Positions 33,682-42,144 of a stretch of DNA of 64,000 nucleotides are shown piece by piece (position 1 is the stretch's first letter; each line of letters begins with the position of its first letter). The notes under the pieces are model-generated. The model was not told the origin of the DNA. It saw only the letters and a program-made list of their open reading frames with translations, and did not search any database. The stretch is from Thermoleophilia bacterium UBA6103. Lineage in GTDB: Bacteria > Actinomycetota > Thermoleophilia > UBA2241. The stretch lies in NCBI GenBank assembly GCA_002423545.1, contig DIWP01000040.1, positions 44,668 to 108,667 of the forward strand. Direction: 5' to 3'. The translations under genes and the position numbers were made by a program.

Positions 33682-34647
33682 TCAGTCCTCGTAGCCGCCC
33701 GGGTGGGCCTGCATCCAGTCCCACGCGTCACGGGCGGCATCGAGCAGGCCGTGGCGCGGTCGCCAGCCGAGCAGCGTGGCGGCTCGCCGGTTGTCGGCGA
33801 CCAGGGCGGGCGGATCGCCGGCGCGTCGTGCCTCGGCACGCCGCGCGACCGGCCGTCCGGTGACCGTCTGTACGGCGTCGAGGACTTCTGTGACCGAGTG
33901 GCCGTGGGCCGTACCCAGGTTGCAGGCGCCGGCGCACCCGGGCAGCCGTTCCAGCGCCGAGATGTGGGCGTCGGCGAGGTCGGCGACATGGACGTAGTCG
34001 CGCACGCAGGTACCGTCGGGCGTCGGGTAGTCGTCGCCGAACACGGCCAGAGTGCTCCCATCGCGGGCGGCTCTCAGGGCGAGCGGCAGCAGGTGGGTCT
34101 CGGGCCGGTGGTCCTCGCCGCAGGCACCGTAGGCGCCGCAGGCGTTGAAGTACCGGAGCGCCGCCACAGAGAAAGGCGCATCCGGGGCGAAGAGCACGAG
34201 CTCGGCGGCGAGCTTGGTGTGCCCGTAGGGATTGGTCGGCGCCGCCGCGGCACCTTCTGTGATCGGCATCTCATCGGGCTGTCCGTAGACGGCTGCCGTC
34301 GAGGAGAAGACGATGCGCTCGACGCCGGCGGCGGCGGCGGCTCGCGCCAGCGACTCGGTGCCCGCCGTGTTGACGTCCCGGTAGAGGTCTGGCCGGACGA
34401 CCGATTCGCCGACCTCGGCGAGGGCGGCCATGTGGACGATCGCCGTGCAGCCCCGCTCGCGCAACTCGGCCGTGAGCCGCCCGGTGTCGCGCACGTCTCC
34501 CACGACCAGGTCCGCATCCGGGGCTACGGCCGCCCGATGCCCCCGGGAGAGATCGTCGTAGGCCGTCACCTGATGCCCGGCCTCGAGCAGCCGGACGCCG
34601 ATGACGCTGCCGATGTAGCCGGCGCCGCCTGTCACCATGATGCGCAC
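33682..34647 (-). CDS. galE: UDP-glucose 4-epimerase
   Basis: A 321-residue extended SDR enzyme that interconverts UDP-glucose and UDP-galactose (or the GlcNAc pair) using bound NAD. It has TGGAGYIGS (residues 6-14) for NAD, the catalytic Ser/Thr region FSSTAAVYG and the YxxxK pair in NPYGHTKLAAE. The C-terminal half carries FGDDYPTPDGTCVRDYVHV, the classical GalE signature. The start is set at the GTG at 34647, because TAGCAT lies 7 nt upstream and no ribosome site exists; an ATG at 34638 is the alternative. It ends convergent to the Rrf2 gene. Confidence 0.93.
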   Translation of the reverse strand: MRIMVTGGAGYIGSVIGVRLLEAGHQVTAYDDLSRGHRAAVAPDADLVVGDVRDTGRLTAELRERGCTAIVHMAALAEVGESVVRPDLYRDVNTAGTESLARAAAAAGVERIVFSSTAAVYGQPDEMPITEGAAAAPTNPYGHTKLAAELVLFAPDAPFSVAALRYFNACGAYGACGEDHRPETHLLPLALRAARDGSTLAVFGDDYPTPDGTCVRDYVHVADLADAHISALERLPGCAGACNLGTAHGHSVTEVLDAVQTVTGRPVARRAEARRAGDPPALVADNRRAATLLGWRPRHGLLDAARDAWDWMQAHPGGYED

Positions 34648-34654
34648 GGGGGCG

Positions 34655-34660
34655 ATGCTA
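34655..34660 (-). promoter_or_regulatory. -10 box of galE (leaderless)
   Basis: TAGCAT on the minus strand is followed by 7 nt and the GTG at 34647. Without a Shine-Dalgarno sequence, this supports a leaderless galE transcript beginning at the GTG. Confidence 0.5.
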
Positions 34661-34723
34661 TCAGGACGGGCGTACCTCGGGTCGCGCAGTAGGAGGCGGC
34701 CCGATCGACATCGCTGCAGCAGA

Positions 34724-34760
34724 ACGCCACCGCGGCACCCTCTCGGGGCCGTGGTGGCGT
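34724..34760 (-). terminator. Stable hairpin after the FmdB-like gene
   Basis: Arms ACGCCACCGCGGC (34724-34736) and GCCGTGGTGGCGT (34748-34760) pair at 12 of 13 positions, around an 11-nt loop whose ends can also pair. It lies 54 nt past the stop of the minus-strand zinc-ribbon gene and before galE. No T-tract follows, so it may be a terminator or merely insulate galE. Confidence 0.45.
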
Positions 34761-34814
34761 CGCGGAACGTCTGTTGATCCTCGTGAGCGGCGCGACCGCG
34801 CCGCGTCAGACGCC

Positions 34815-35000
34815 TCAGCCGAAGCCGCTGCCGCCGGACGGCGAACAGCTGCCGAAGTTCCTCAGGAAGCTCGAGAACTTCTGTCGCACGGCCGTGGAGC
34901 CGCACTTGGGGCACTTCTTGTCTTTGTCCTTAAGGAATCCCTGGACGTAGACCTCGTACTGGTTGCCGCACTCGTTGCAGACGAAGTCGTAGCTTGCCAT
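34815..35000 (-). CDS. FmdB-type zinc-ribbon protein
   Basis: A 61-residue protein with two CxxC knuckles (CNECGNQYEVYV and CPKCGS), the FmdB/CxxC regulatory-protein family pattern, ending in a Gly/Ser tail. The family binds zinc and is often proposed to be regulatory, but its targets are unknown. GAGGAGCGC precedes the ATG at 35000. A palindromic AT-rich site lies upstream at 35038-35053. Confidence 0.85.
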   Translation of the reverse strand: MASYDFVCNECGNQYEVYVQGFLKDKDKKCPKCGSTAVRQKFSSFLRNFGSCSPSGGSGFG

Positions 35001-35306
35001 GCGCTCCTCGGGGTCGGGGTGGGCGGATGACCGTTGTATACCGTATGGGGTATCATACCACGAGTCGGCGTTCGGGCAACCATCGGCTGCGGCCTCGGCC
35101 CGGCTGAGCGGCTCGGCTGTGCGGAGGCGCACCTGCCGGAGAGTGAGCGTGGGTGTGGCGAGCGTGGGCGTGGCCGGTGCTGGTTCCGGGTACCGTGGCG
35201 GTCACGATCACAGTGGTGGTCGCTGCACCCGCGACCGGGTCGGCGCAGCGACAGGCATGGCAGTGAGGTGCAGCACCGGCGCTCCGCCGGGCCGTCAGGA
35301 GGCGAT
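35001..35306. other. 306-bp divergent region between FmdB-like and TlpA genes
   Basis: The left 60 bp are unusually AT-rich and carry the ATACC/GGTAT palindrome plus TATGAT and TATACA hexamers on the minus strand, suitable as a promoter for the zinc-ribbon gene. The remainder (35060-35290) is GC-rich with short GTGAGCGTGGG-like direct repeats near 35140-35170, and no gene is recognised in it. Confidence 0.5.
35038..35053. promoter_or_regulatory. ATACC-N6-GGTAT palindrome (candidate operator)
   Basis: ATACC at 35038-35042 and GGTAT at 35049-35053 are inverted about GTATGG. The composition resembles operators of the CsoR/RcnR metal-sensor family (G-tract flanked by TA), but no such regulator is encoded in this window. 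It overlaps the presumed promoter of the FmdB-like gene, about 40 nt before its start. Confidence 0.35.
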
Positions 35307-35891
35307 GTGGATCTCAAGAAGGTAGCAGTGGCCGTCGGTCTGCTGGTGATAGCCGGCATCGTGGCCTGGGCCGCGGTGGCGCGGCTCGGCGGCGGCGAGG
35401 CGACCACCGCCGACGGGTCGTCGAGCGGCGCCACCACCGACGAGTCGTCGAGCGGCGCCACCACCGACGGGTCGTCGAGCGGCGCCACCACCGACGATGC
35501 CATGGTCTTCACCGGCACCACGCTCGACGGGGAGCCGTTCGATCTCGAGGACTATCGCGGCAAGCCGGTGGTGGTCAACTTCTGGGCGTCGTGGTGCGGC
35601 TACTGCGGGGCCGAGATGCCGGACCTGCTGCAGTTCGCCGCCGATCACCCGGATGTGGCGGTGGTGGGCGTGGCCGTGAACGATGACGAGGAGGCCGCTC
35701 GCGAGGCGGCCGCATCGTGGGGCCTCACCTTCCCCAGCGTCCTCGATCCCGACGGAGCCATCTTCGCCGAGTTCGACGGGCAGGGTCTGCCGACGACCGT
35801 CTTCTTCGACAAGGACCTGGTCCCCAGAGAGACGGCGATAGGCCAGACTGATCTGGCGGGCTTCGAGGCAGGCCTGCAGAAGGCACAGTGA
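35307..35891 (+). CDS. TlpA/ResA-like membrane thioredoxin
   Basis: A 194-residue thiol-disulfide oxidoreductase. A single N-terminal helix (about 6-24) anchors it outside the membrane. A linker of three 9-residue repeats (DGSSSGATT type) leads to a thioredoxin domain with NFWASWCGYCGAEMP holding the redox CxxC, and the cis-Pro region GLPTTVFF. It probably delivers electrons to extracytoplasmic disulfides, for example in cytochrome c maturation, and receives them from the CcdA protein encoded next (overlap of 4 bp, GTGA). AGGAGG precedes the GTG at 35307 by 4 nt. Confidence 0.88.
   Translation: MDLKKVAVAVGLLVIAGIVAWAAVARLGGGEATTADGSSSGATTDESSSGATTDGSSSGATTDDAMVFTGTTLDGEPFDLEDYRGKPVVVNFWASWCGYCGAEMPDLLQFAADHPDVAVVGVAVNDDEEAAREAAASWGLTFPSVLDPDGAIFAEFDGQGLPTTVFFDKDLVPRETAIGQTDLAGFEAGLQKAQ
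35412..35492 (+). repeat. Three tandem 27-bp repeats in the TlpA linker
   Basis: Three near-identical 27-bp units starting GACGGGTCGTCGAGCGGCGC (the second has A for G at position 5) encode the repeated DGSSSGATT linker of the thioredoxin. High identity at the DNA level suggests recent expansion and possible length variation between strains. Confidence 0.85.
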
Positions 35892-36598
35892 ACCTCGATG
35901 GCCTGACCGCGTCCAGCGCCGGCCTGGCATTCGCCGCCGGCGTGGTGTCCTTCCTCTCCCCGTGCGTGCTGCCGCTGCTGCCGGTGTACCTGTCGTTCGT
36001 GTCGGGAGTGGCGGTCGAAGACCTTGAGCGACAGCGCTGGCGGGTGCTCCGTGTGGCCCTGTCGTTCACGGCCGGCTTCACGGCGCTCTTCGTGGTGCTC
36101 GGCACGGCCGCCGGCAGCATCGGCGGCGTCCTGGCCGCCAACCGTACTCTTCTGAGCATCATCGCCGGCGTCGTGCTGATCGTGGCCGGTCTGTTCGTGA
36201 TGGAGGTGATCCACCTGCCCGCCGGCAAGGGGCTCGAGCTGCCGAAGGTCGGTGGCGTGCTGGGCGGCTTCGTTGCCGGCGCCGCCGTGGCGGTAGCCTG
36301 GACGCCGTGTGTGGGCCCCGTCCTCGGCGCCATCCTGACGCTGGCCGGCACGCAGGGCGGGGCCGCTCAGGGGGCGCTGCTGCTGCTCGTCTACTCGCTC
36401 GGGCTGGCCGTCCCCTTCCTCCTGGCGGCGGTCGCTTTCGGCTGGGTGGCGCGCCGGCTCGAATGGGTCAAGCGTCACTACCGGATCATCCGCATCGTGG
36501 CGGGCGTGCTGCTCATCGTCGCCGGCCTCCTCATGGTCACGGGGACCTTCGAGTACCTGAGCCGCATCGCTCCCTCCTGGTCACCGTTCGACATCTGA
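35888..36598 (+). CDS. ccdA: CcdA-type cytochrome c biogenesis transmembrane protein
   Basis: A 236-residue membrane protein with six hydrophobic helices that passes reducing power from cytosolic thioredoxin to extracytoplasmic proteins. The two conserved Cys-Pro motifs are present: SFLSPCVLPLLP (helix 1) and AWTPCVGPVLG (helix 4). The length is typical of CcdA rather than full DsbD. It overlaps the TlpA gene by 4 bp, so the electron partner is fixed by context. No CcsA/CcsB genes are in the window. Confidence 0.92.
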   Translation: MNLDGLTASSAGLAFAAGVVSFLSPCVLPLLPVYLSFVSGVAVEDLERQRWRVLRVALSFTAGFTALFVVLGTAAGSIGGVLAANRTLLSIIAGVVLIVAGLFVMEVIHLPAGKGLELPKVGGVLGGFVAGAAVAVAWTPCVGPVLGAILTLAGTQGGAAQGALLLLVYSLGLAVPFLLAAVAFGWVARRLEWVKRHYRIIRIVAGVLLIVAGLLMVTGTFEYLSRIAPSWSPFDI

Positions 36599-36681
36599 CC
36601 CGGATCGCCCGCCCGGGCCCGCTCGGCGACCGAGGCGCCGGCTCCACGCGATCCCGGCTCGGCAGGCGCCGGCAGCGCGGA

Positions 36682-36687
36682 TATGCT
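36682..36687 (+). promoter_or_regulatory. -10 box of the FAD/Fe-S oxidase gene (leaderless)
   Basis: TATGCT is followed by 6 nt and the GTG at 36694; no ribosome-binding site is seen. No good -35 hexamer is visible. Confidence 0.5.
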
Positions 36688-36693
36688 TTCGGG

Positions 36694-39576
36694 GTGTCGA
36701 CCTCCACAGAACGACCGATCCCCGAGCCGTCGGCCGCCGGGCGTGCCGCGGCCGAGGAGCTGCGCCGCCGCGTCGCGGGGCGCGTGCTCACCACGCCGCT
36801 GAGCCGCTGGCTCTACTCCACCGACGCGTCGAGCTACCGCGTCGTCCCCGAAGCCGTTCTGGTCGCCGGTCATGTCGACGATCTGGCCGTGGCGGCCGAG
36901 GTGGCGGCGCGCCGTGGCGTGGGACTGGTGGCGCGTGGCGCCGCCACCAGCGTCGCCGGGCAGGCCATCGGTGCCGGCATCGTCGTCGACTGCTTCCGCC
37001 TGGACCGCATCCTGGCGATCGATCCGCAGGCGCGGCGGGCGCGCGTGGAGCCGGGCGTCATCCAGGCATCCTTGAACGCCACCGCGGCAGCTCACGATCT
37101 GGAGCTCGGTCCCGACACGTCGACCGTCGATCAGGCGACCATCGGTGGCATGGTGGGCAACGATTCGTCCGGGTCGCGCTCCATCATCTACGGCCAGATG
37201 GCCGACAAGGTGACGCGCGTGCGCGGGGTGCTGGCCGGCGGTGACGCGGTGGAGCTGGGCGCCTGCAGCAGCGCCGACCTGCACAGCGGCGTGCGCGGCG
37301 GCGGCCTTGCCGAGGCACTGGAGTCGATCCGCAGCGCCTATGGACCGGCGATCGCCGGCGGCTATCCGCAGACCCGCCGCTTCACGAGCGGCTACGACTT
37401 GCGACACCTGCTGGGACCGCGACCGCACCCCGGCCGGCTCATGGCCGGCTCGGAAGGCACGCTGATGCTCTTCACGGAGCTGGAGGTGGAGCTCGACCTG
37501 CGCCCGGCCCTGCGGCTCGGCGCCGCCCTGGTGTTCCCCAGCATCCGCACGGCGCTGGAGGCCAACGTGCGTCTGCTCGAGACCGGTCCGAGTGCCGTGG
37601 AGCTGCTCGACCTCGATCCGCTGCGGGCGGCGCCGAATCTCCATCTCTACAGGCGACTGGCCCCGTTGCTGGCCGGCAGCGAGCCGGTCATGCTCACCGT
37701 GGAGTATCAGGGCGATGAAGGCGAGGTGCGGGCCGGCCTCGCGCGTCTTCGCGGACTGGAACGCGACCTTCCCGTCGCCGGCGTCCAGTATCTGGAAGAC
37801 CCGCCGGCGATGGCCGAGGCGGCCGCTCTGCGGCGAGCGGTGCTGCCGCTGCTGATGGGCGTGCCGGGGGCGGCGCGTCCCACGGCCTTCGTCGAGGACA
37901 CCGCTGTGGCGCCCGAACGGCTGGCCGACTACGTCGAGCGGTTCCAGGGCATCGTGGCGGCGCACGGCGTCCGTGCCTCGTTCAGCGGTCACGCGTCGGC
38001 CGGATGCCTTCACGTGCGTCCGTTGCTCGACCTCAGGTCGACCACCGATCTCGAGACGATGCAGCGCATGGCCCGTGAGGTGGCCTGTCTGGTGGCGGAG
38101 TTCCACGGCGTCATCTCCGGGGAGCACGGCGTCGGGCGGTCGCGCTCGTGGCTGCTGCCGGAGCTCACCGACAAACGCCTGCTGGCGGGGTATGTCGCTC
38201 TCAAGCAGGCGTTCGACCCGGGAGGCACGCTGGGCCGGGGGGTCATCCTCGACGGCCCCGGGGTGGCCGAGCAGCTGCGGTTCGCCCCGGGTCAGCGGGA
38301 TCGTTCAGGGTGGCGGCCACGGCTCGCGTACCGGGACGAGGGCGGCTTCGAGGCCGCCGTCGAGCGGTGCTTCGGCGCCGGCCAGTGCAAGAAGCTCACC
38401 GGTGTGATGTGTCCCCCGGCGTCGGTCACCCGCGACGAAGCGCGCAGCACCAGAGCGCGGGCCAATGCGCTGCAGGCGATCCTCGCCGGCGCCGTGGACC
38501 TGGCCGAGGTCACCGATGCAGAGATGGAGGCGGTGCTGGGCACGTGCCTCGCCTGCAAGGCGTGCAAGACGGAGTGCCCGGCCGGCGTGGACATGGCAGC
38601 CCTCAAGGCCGAGTGGCTGGCCGAGCGGCGCACTCGCGAGGGTACGCCTCTGCCGGTGCGAGCCGTAGCGGACATCAGGCGCCTGTTGCGCCTGACCGCC
38701 CCCCTGGCGCCGTTCATCGCGGCCGTCGGTCGTTCGCCGCTGCGCCGGCCGCTGCTGCGTCTCGCCGGCGTCGCGCCGCAGCGTCCGTTGCCACCGCTGG
38801 CCACGCGCTCGCTCACACGGCGGGCCGCCGGTCGCCGGCGGCCCGCCCCGGGCACGGCGCCGATCGTCCTGTTCGCCGACTGCTTCACGCAGCACCAGGA
38901 GCCGCAGATCGGTGAGGCCTTCCTCGATCTCATGGCGGCCGCCGGGACGCCGGTCGAGGTGATCGACGCCGGCTGTTGCGGGCGCACGATGATGTCGACC
39001 GGTCTGCTGGAGAAGGCGCGCGCCGCGGCCGCTCATGCCGTCGAGCGTCTCGACCGTGAAGTCGCCGCCGGCAAGGCCGTCGCCTTCGTGGAGCCGAGCT
39101 GCCTGGCCATGGTCCACGACGACTGGCGGCGTCTGCTGCCCGATGACCCGCGTGTGGCCCGGGTCGCGGCCGCCAGCCGCTTCGCGCTGTCGTTCGTCGC
39201 CGACGCGGGCGCCGAAGGACGGCTCCACTTCTCCCCCGGCGGGCGGGCGCTGCTCCACCCGCACTGCCACGAGCGCGCCGTGTTCACCAGTGCCGAGACC
39301 GAACGTGCGCTGCGCCTCGTTCCCGGGCTGGAGCTGGAGGTCCTCGATGCCGGCTGCTGCGGCATGTCCGGCGTGTTCGGTTACCAGGCCGACCACTACG
39401 AGCTGAGCGTGGCGATCGCGGAGCGCGACCTGTTGCCGGCCGTCCGCGCCGCCGCCGGCGACACCGAGATCCTGGCGACCGGCACGTCGTGCCGGTCGCA
39501 GATCGCGGACCTGAGCCCGCGGTCGGCCTGCCACCCGCTGGCCTTCCTTGCGGCGCGGTCCATACGACCGTGTTGA
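36694..39576 (+). CDS. Fused FAD-linked 2-hydroxyacid dehydrogenase / Fe-S protein (GlcD-GlcF like)
   Basis: A 960-residue fusion. Residues 30-530 form a PCMH-type FAD-binding and oxidase domain (ARGAATSVAGQA, GGMVGNDSSGSRS, GEHGVGRSRSW). Next come an iron-sulfur region with CFGAGQCKK, GVMCPP and the classical cluster motif CLACKACKTECP, and two CCG domains (DAGCCGRTMM; HPHCHERAVF and DAGCCGMSGVF). This architecture matches YdiJ-like D-lactate or D-2-hydroxyglutarate dehydrogenases, which pass electrons to a quinone or other acceptor. The substrate is not fixed by sequence. The GTG at 36694 follows TATGCT at 6 nt, so it is likely leaderless. It precedes the kor operon by 156 bp. Confidence 0.88.
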   Translation: MSTSTERPIPEPSAAGRAAAEELRRRVAGRVLTTPLSRWLYSTDASSYRVVPEAVLVAGHVDDLAVAAEVAARRGVGLVARGAATSVAGQAIGAGIVVDCFRLDRILAIDPQARRARVEPGVIQASLNATAAAHDLELGPDTSTVDQATIGGMVGNDSSGSRSIIYGQMADKVTRVRGVLAGGDAVELGACSSADLHSGVRGGGLAEALESIRSAYGPAIAGGYPQTRRFTSGYDLRHLLGPRPHPGRLMAGSEGTLMLFTELEVELDLRPALRLGAALVFPSIRTALEANVRLLETGPSAVELLDLDPLRAAPNLHLYRRLAPLLAGSEPVMLTVEYQGDEGEVRAGLARLRGLERDLPVAGVQYLEDPPAMAEAAALRRAVLPLLMGVPGAARPTAFVEDTAVAPERLADYVERFQGIVAAHGVRASFSGHASAGCLHVRPLLDLRSTTDLETMQRMAREVACLVAEFHGVISGEHGVGRSRSWLLPELTDKRLLAGYVALKQAFDPGGTLGRGVILDGPGVAEQLRFAPGQRDRSGWRPRLAYRDEGGFEAAVERCFGAGQCKKLTGVMCPPASVTRDEARSTRARANALQAILAGAVDLAEVTDAEMEAVLGTCLACKACKTECPAGVDMAALKAEWLAERRTREGTPLPVRAVADIRRLLRLTAPLAPFIAAVGRSPLRRPLLRLAGVAPQRPLPPLATRSLTRRAAGRRRPAPGTAPIVLFADCFTQHQEPQIGEAFLDLMAAAGTPVEVIDAGCCGRTMMSTGLLEKARAAAAHAVERLDREVAAGKAVAFVEPSCLAMVHDDWRRLLPDDPRVARVAAASRFALSFVADAGAEGRLHFSPGGRALLHPHCHERAVFTSAETERALRLVPGLELEVLDAGCCGMSGVFGYQADHYELSVAIAERDLLPAVRAAAGDTEILATGTSCRSQIADLSPRSACHPLAFLAARSIRPC

Positions 39577-39697
39577 GGGCCTCAGACGGCCGCCACGCCG
39601 ATCACGTGCCCGGCGGCGCAACGACGCAGGTCAGGCGGACCGTTCCCGCTTGTGGATGGATCCCTTCGTCTGGAGTGACCCGAGACGCCGTCGGCGG

Positions 39698-39726
39698 TTG
39701 AGGCCCGGGGCGTTGAGGCATAGCCT
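39698..39726 (+). promoter_or_regulatory. Promoter of the kor operon
   Basis: TTGAGG (39698-39703), a 17-bp spacer and TAGCCT (39721-39726) make a sigma-A-like promoter. The -10 box ends 6 nt before the ATG at 39733, so the korD transcript is probably leaderless. Confidence 0.55.
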
Positions 39727-39732
39727 ATGCAC

Positions 39733-40086
39733 ATGAGCGAGCCGCGTCAGGCTGTGCAGCCGGCGGCGGGGCAAGGCGCCAGCCGGACCCGCCGAAGCAA
39801 GGACCGCCGTCCTCCGCAGGTGCGGGTCGACCCCGCTCTGTGCAAGTCCTGCGGCATCTGCATCAAGCTCTGCCCGCGGTCGGTCTTCGATGCCGATCCG
39901 CTCGGTCGCCCGCTCGTCGCCCGCCCCCAGGACTGCAACGGCTGCCGCTTCTGCGAGATGCACTGCCCCGACCTCGCCATCGAGGTGCTCAAGGACGAGG
40001 CGCCGCCGGCGCCCGACAAGGGCGCCCCGGGCGCTGCGGACGAGGCGGCGGCGAGCGCCGCGCCCGACGACGAGGCCGATGCCTGA
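39733..40086 (+). CDS. korD: 2-oxoacid:ferredoxin oxidoreductase, ferredoxin (delta) subunit
   Basis: A 117-residue protein with two 4Fe-4S motifs, CKSCGICIKLCP and CNGCRFCEMHCP, typical of the electron-transfer subunit of 2-oxoglutarate (or related) ferredoxin oxidoreductases. The N-terminal 25 residues and the C-terminal 30 (Ala/Asp/Pro-rich) are disordered. The ATG at 39733 is chosen over that at 39727 because the -10 box TAGCCT would overlap the first. Its stop overlaps the korA ATG by one base (TGATG), so translation is coupled. Confidence 0.88.
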   Translation: MSEPRQAVQPAAGQGASRTRRSKDRRPPQVRVDPALCKSCGICIKLCPRSVFDADPLGRPLVARPQDCNGCRFCEMHCPDLAIEVLKDEAPPAPDKGAPGAADEAAASAAPDDEADA

Positions 40087-41243
40087 TGCCCGCCCCCCGT
40101 CGTCTGATCCAGGGCAACGAGGCGATCGCCGAAGGCGCCATCACCGCCGGGGCGCGGTTCTTCGCCGGCTACCCGATCACCCCCTCCACCGAGATCGCCG
40201 AGACGCTGGCCGCCCGCCTGCCGGCGGTCGGCGGCACCTATGTGCAGATGGAAGACGAGATCGCCTCGATCGCGGCCGTCATCGGGGCCTCGCTGGCCGG
40301 CAACAAGGCCCTGACCGCCACCTCCGGCCCCGGCTTCTCCCTCATGCAGGAGATGATCGGCTTCGCGACCATGACCCAGGTGCCGTGCGTGATCGTCGAC
40401 GTGATGCGCGGCGGGCCCTCGACCGGCCTGCCTACCGAGCCCGCCCAGGGCGACGTGATGCAGGCGCGCTGGGGGACCCACGGCGAGCACTCGATCATCG
40501 CCCTTGTGCCGAGCTCGGTCCATGAGTGCTACACCCTGACCGTCGAGGCCTTCAACCTCTCCGAGCAGTTCCGCACCCCGGTCATCATCCTCTCGGACGC
40601 CCTCGTCGGCCACATGCGCGAGGCGGTCGAGCTGCCGACCGGCAGCGAGCTGCGCATCGCCCAGCGCGGCGACCTCGACATCGACCCCGACGACTACGAC
40701 ACCGTGCAATCGACGATCGACAACATCCTGCCGCGCCCGGCCCTGGGCTCGCCGTTCCGGGTCCACGTCACCGGGCTTGTCTACAACCGCCTCTCCGGTT
40801 CGCCGGAGACCGCCAGCCCGCGTGCCGCCGGCGACCTGGGGGCTTACCTGCGCGAGAAGATCTACCACCATCACGATGCCATCGTGCGCGTCGAGGACTT
40901 CATGATGGAAGGCGCCGAGGTGGCCCTCTTCGCCTACGGTTCGGTGGCCCGCGCCGCCCGTGCCGTGGTGCGCTGGGCCCGTCAGGAGGGACTGCCGGTC
41001 GGCCTCGTGCGGCCGATCACCCTCTGGCCGTTTCCCACCGCGGCGGTCGACCACATGGCCGAGCAGGTGCGCACCGTGATCGTGCCCGAGATGAACGTCA
41101 AGCAGATCGCCTGGGAGGTCCAGGCGGCGGTCGCCGGGCGGGCCAAGGTGGTCGACTTCGGCCGCATCGACGGCAAGCTGATCACCCCGGCCCAGATCAA
41201 GGACCTCATCAAGAAGGAGTTCCACTATCACCGCTTTAGTTGA
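40086..41243 (+). CDS. korA: 2-oxoacid:ferredoxin oxidoreductase alpha subunit
   Basis: A 385-residue subunit with the pyruvate:ferredoxin oxidoreductase domain I signature GYPITPSTEIAE at the N-terminus and the central GGPSTGLPT loop, followed by domain II. With KorB it makes the TPP-dependent enzyme that oxidises 2-oxoglutarate or a related 2-oxoacid with coenzyme A and reduces ferredoxin; it can also run in the carboxylating direction. Its 3' end carries AAGAAGGAG (41211-41219), which appears to serve korB. It is the second gene of korDABC. Confidence 0.93.
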   Translation: MPAPRRLIQGNEAIAEGAITAGARFFAGYPITPSTEIAETLAARLPAVGGTYVQMEDEIASIAAVIGASLAGNKALTATSGPGFSLMQEMIGFATMTQVPCVIVDVMRGGPSTGLPTEPAQGDVMQARWGTHGEHSIIALVPSSVHECYTLTVEAFNLSEQFRTPVIILSDALVGHMREAVELPTGSELRIAQRGDLDIDPDDYDTVQSTIDNILPRPALGSPFRVHVTGLVYNRLSGSPETASPRAAGDLGAYLREKIYHHHDAIVRVEDFMMEGAEVALFAYGSVARAARAVVRWARQEGLPVGLVRPITLWPFPTAAVDHMAEQVRTVIVPEMNVKQIAWEVQAAVAGRAKVVDFGRIDGKLITPAQIKDLIKKEFHYHRFS

Positions 41244-41289
41244 CGAGCTGAAGCTCGAACGGCCGCCGACCGACGATCGCCTGCCCAAG

Positions 41290-42144
41290 GTGACGCGGCA
41301 CGCGACGGCCGAGATCCGCGAGCACCTGCGTAGCGCGAAGACGCTGTGGTGCCCGGGCTGCACCAACGGCATCGTCACGCGGGCGATGATCGACGCTTAT
41401 CTCTCACTCGGCCTCGACCCCGAGAAGGTGACCGTCGTGGCCGGCATCGGCTGCGCTGGGAGGATCACCGCCTACCTCAACTACTCGACCGTCCACACCG
41501 CCCACGGCCGCGCTCTCGCCGTCGCCACCGGCGCGAAGCTCGCCGACCCGGAGCTGATCGTGAGCGTCGTGATGGGCGACGGCGACTGCGCCGCCATCGG
41601 CGGCAACCACCTCATCCACGCCGCCCGGCGCAACATCGACATGACGGCCCTGGTGTTCAACAACTCCATCTACGGCATGACCGGCGGTCAGGCCGGACCG
41701 ACCACGCACGAGGGCGACCGCTCCAAGACGAGTCCCTTCGGCAACCCCGAGCCGGCCTTCGACATCTGCGAGCTGGCCTGGGCGGCCGGGGCCACCTACG
41801 TCGCCCGCGGCATCCCGTACGCCTACCTCAAGCTGGTGCGGCTCATCGCCGGAGGCATCGCCCACAAGGGCTTCTCCTTAGTCGAGGCGGTCTCCGACTG
41901 CCCCACCTACTACGGCCGCATGAACACCAAGCTCGATGCGGCCGGCATGCTGGCGGCCCAGAAGGAGGCCGCGGTGGCCGTCGAGCGCTACGATCCCGAG
42001 CGCGACGGCCCGATCACCGGCACCTATCCGGTGGGTCTGCTCCATCACGTGGAGCGGGCGCGATTCACCGACATCTATGACCAGGTCCGCGCCCGGGCCG
42101 GCTATAAGCCCGACGGCGACGGCGCGGCGGAGAGCGCTCCGTGA
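41290..42144 (+). CDS. korB: 2-oxoacid:ferredoxin oxidoreductase beta (TPP) subunit
   Basis: The TPP-binding subunit; 284 residues from the GTG at 41290. It has the N-terminal WCPGCTNG Cys pair, GIGCAGR, and the TPP/Mg motif GDGDCAAIGG ending in NNSIYGMTGGQ. The start is uncertain. In-frame sequence upstream reads TALVDELKLERPP, which looks like a genuine KorB N-terminus. AAGGAG lies 7 nt before an ATC codon at 41227, while the GTG at 41290 has no ribosome site. No ATG, GTG or TTG occurs in this frame between the stop at 41179 and 41290. If the ATC is used, korB overlaps the end of korA by 17 nt and gains 21 residues. Confidence 0.9.
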   Translation: MTRHATAEIREHLRSAKTLWCPGCTNGIVTRAMIDAYLSLGLDPEKVTVVAGIGCAGRITAYLNYSTVHTAHGRALAVATGAKLADPELIVSVVMGDGDCAAIGGNHLIHAARRNIDMTALVFNNSIYGMTGGQAGPTTHEGDRSKTSPFGNPEPAFDICELAWAAGATYVARGIPYAYLKLVRLIAGGIAHKGFSLVEAVSDCPTYYGRMNTKLDAAGMLAAQKEAAVAVERYDPERDGPITGTYPVGLLHHVERARFTDIYDQVRARAGYKPDGDGAAESAP

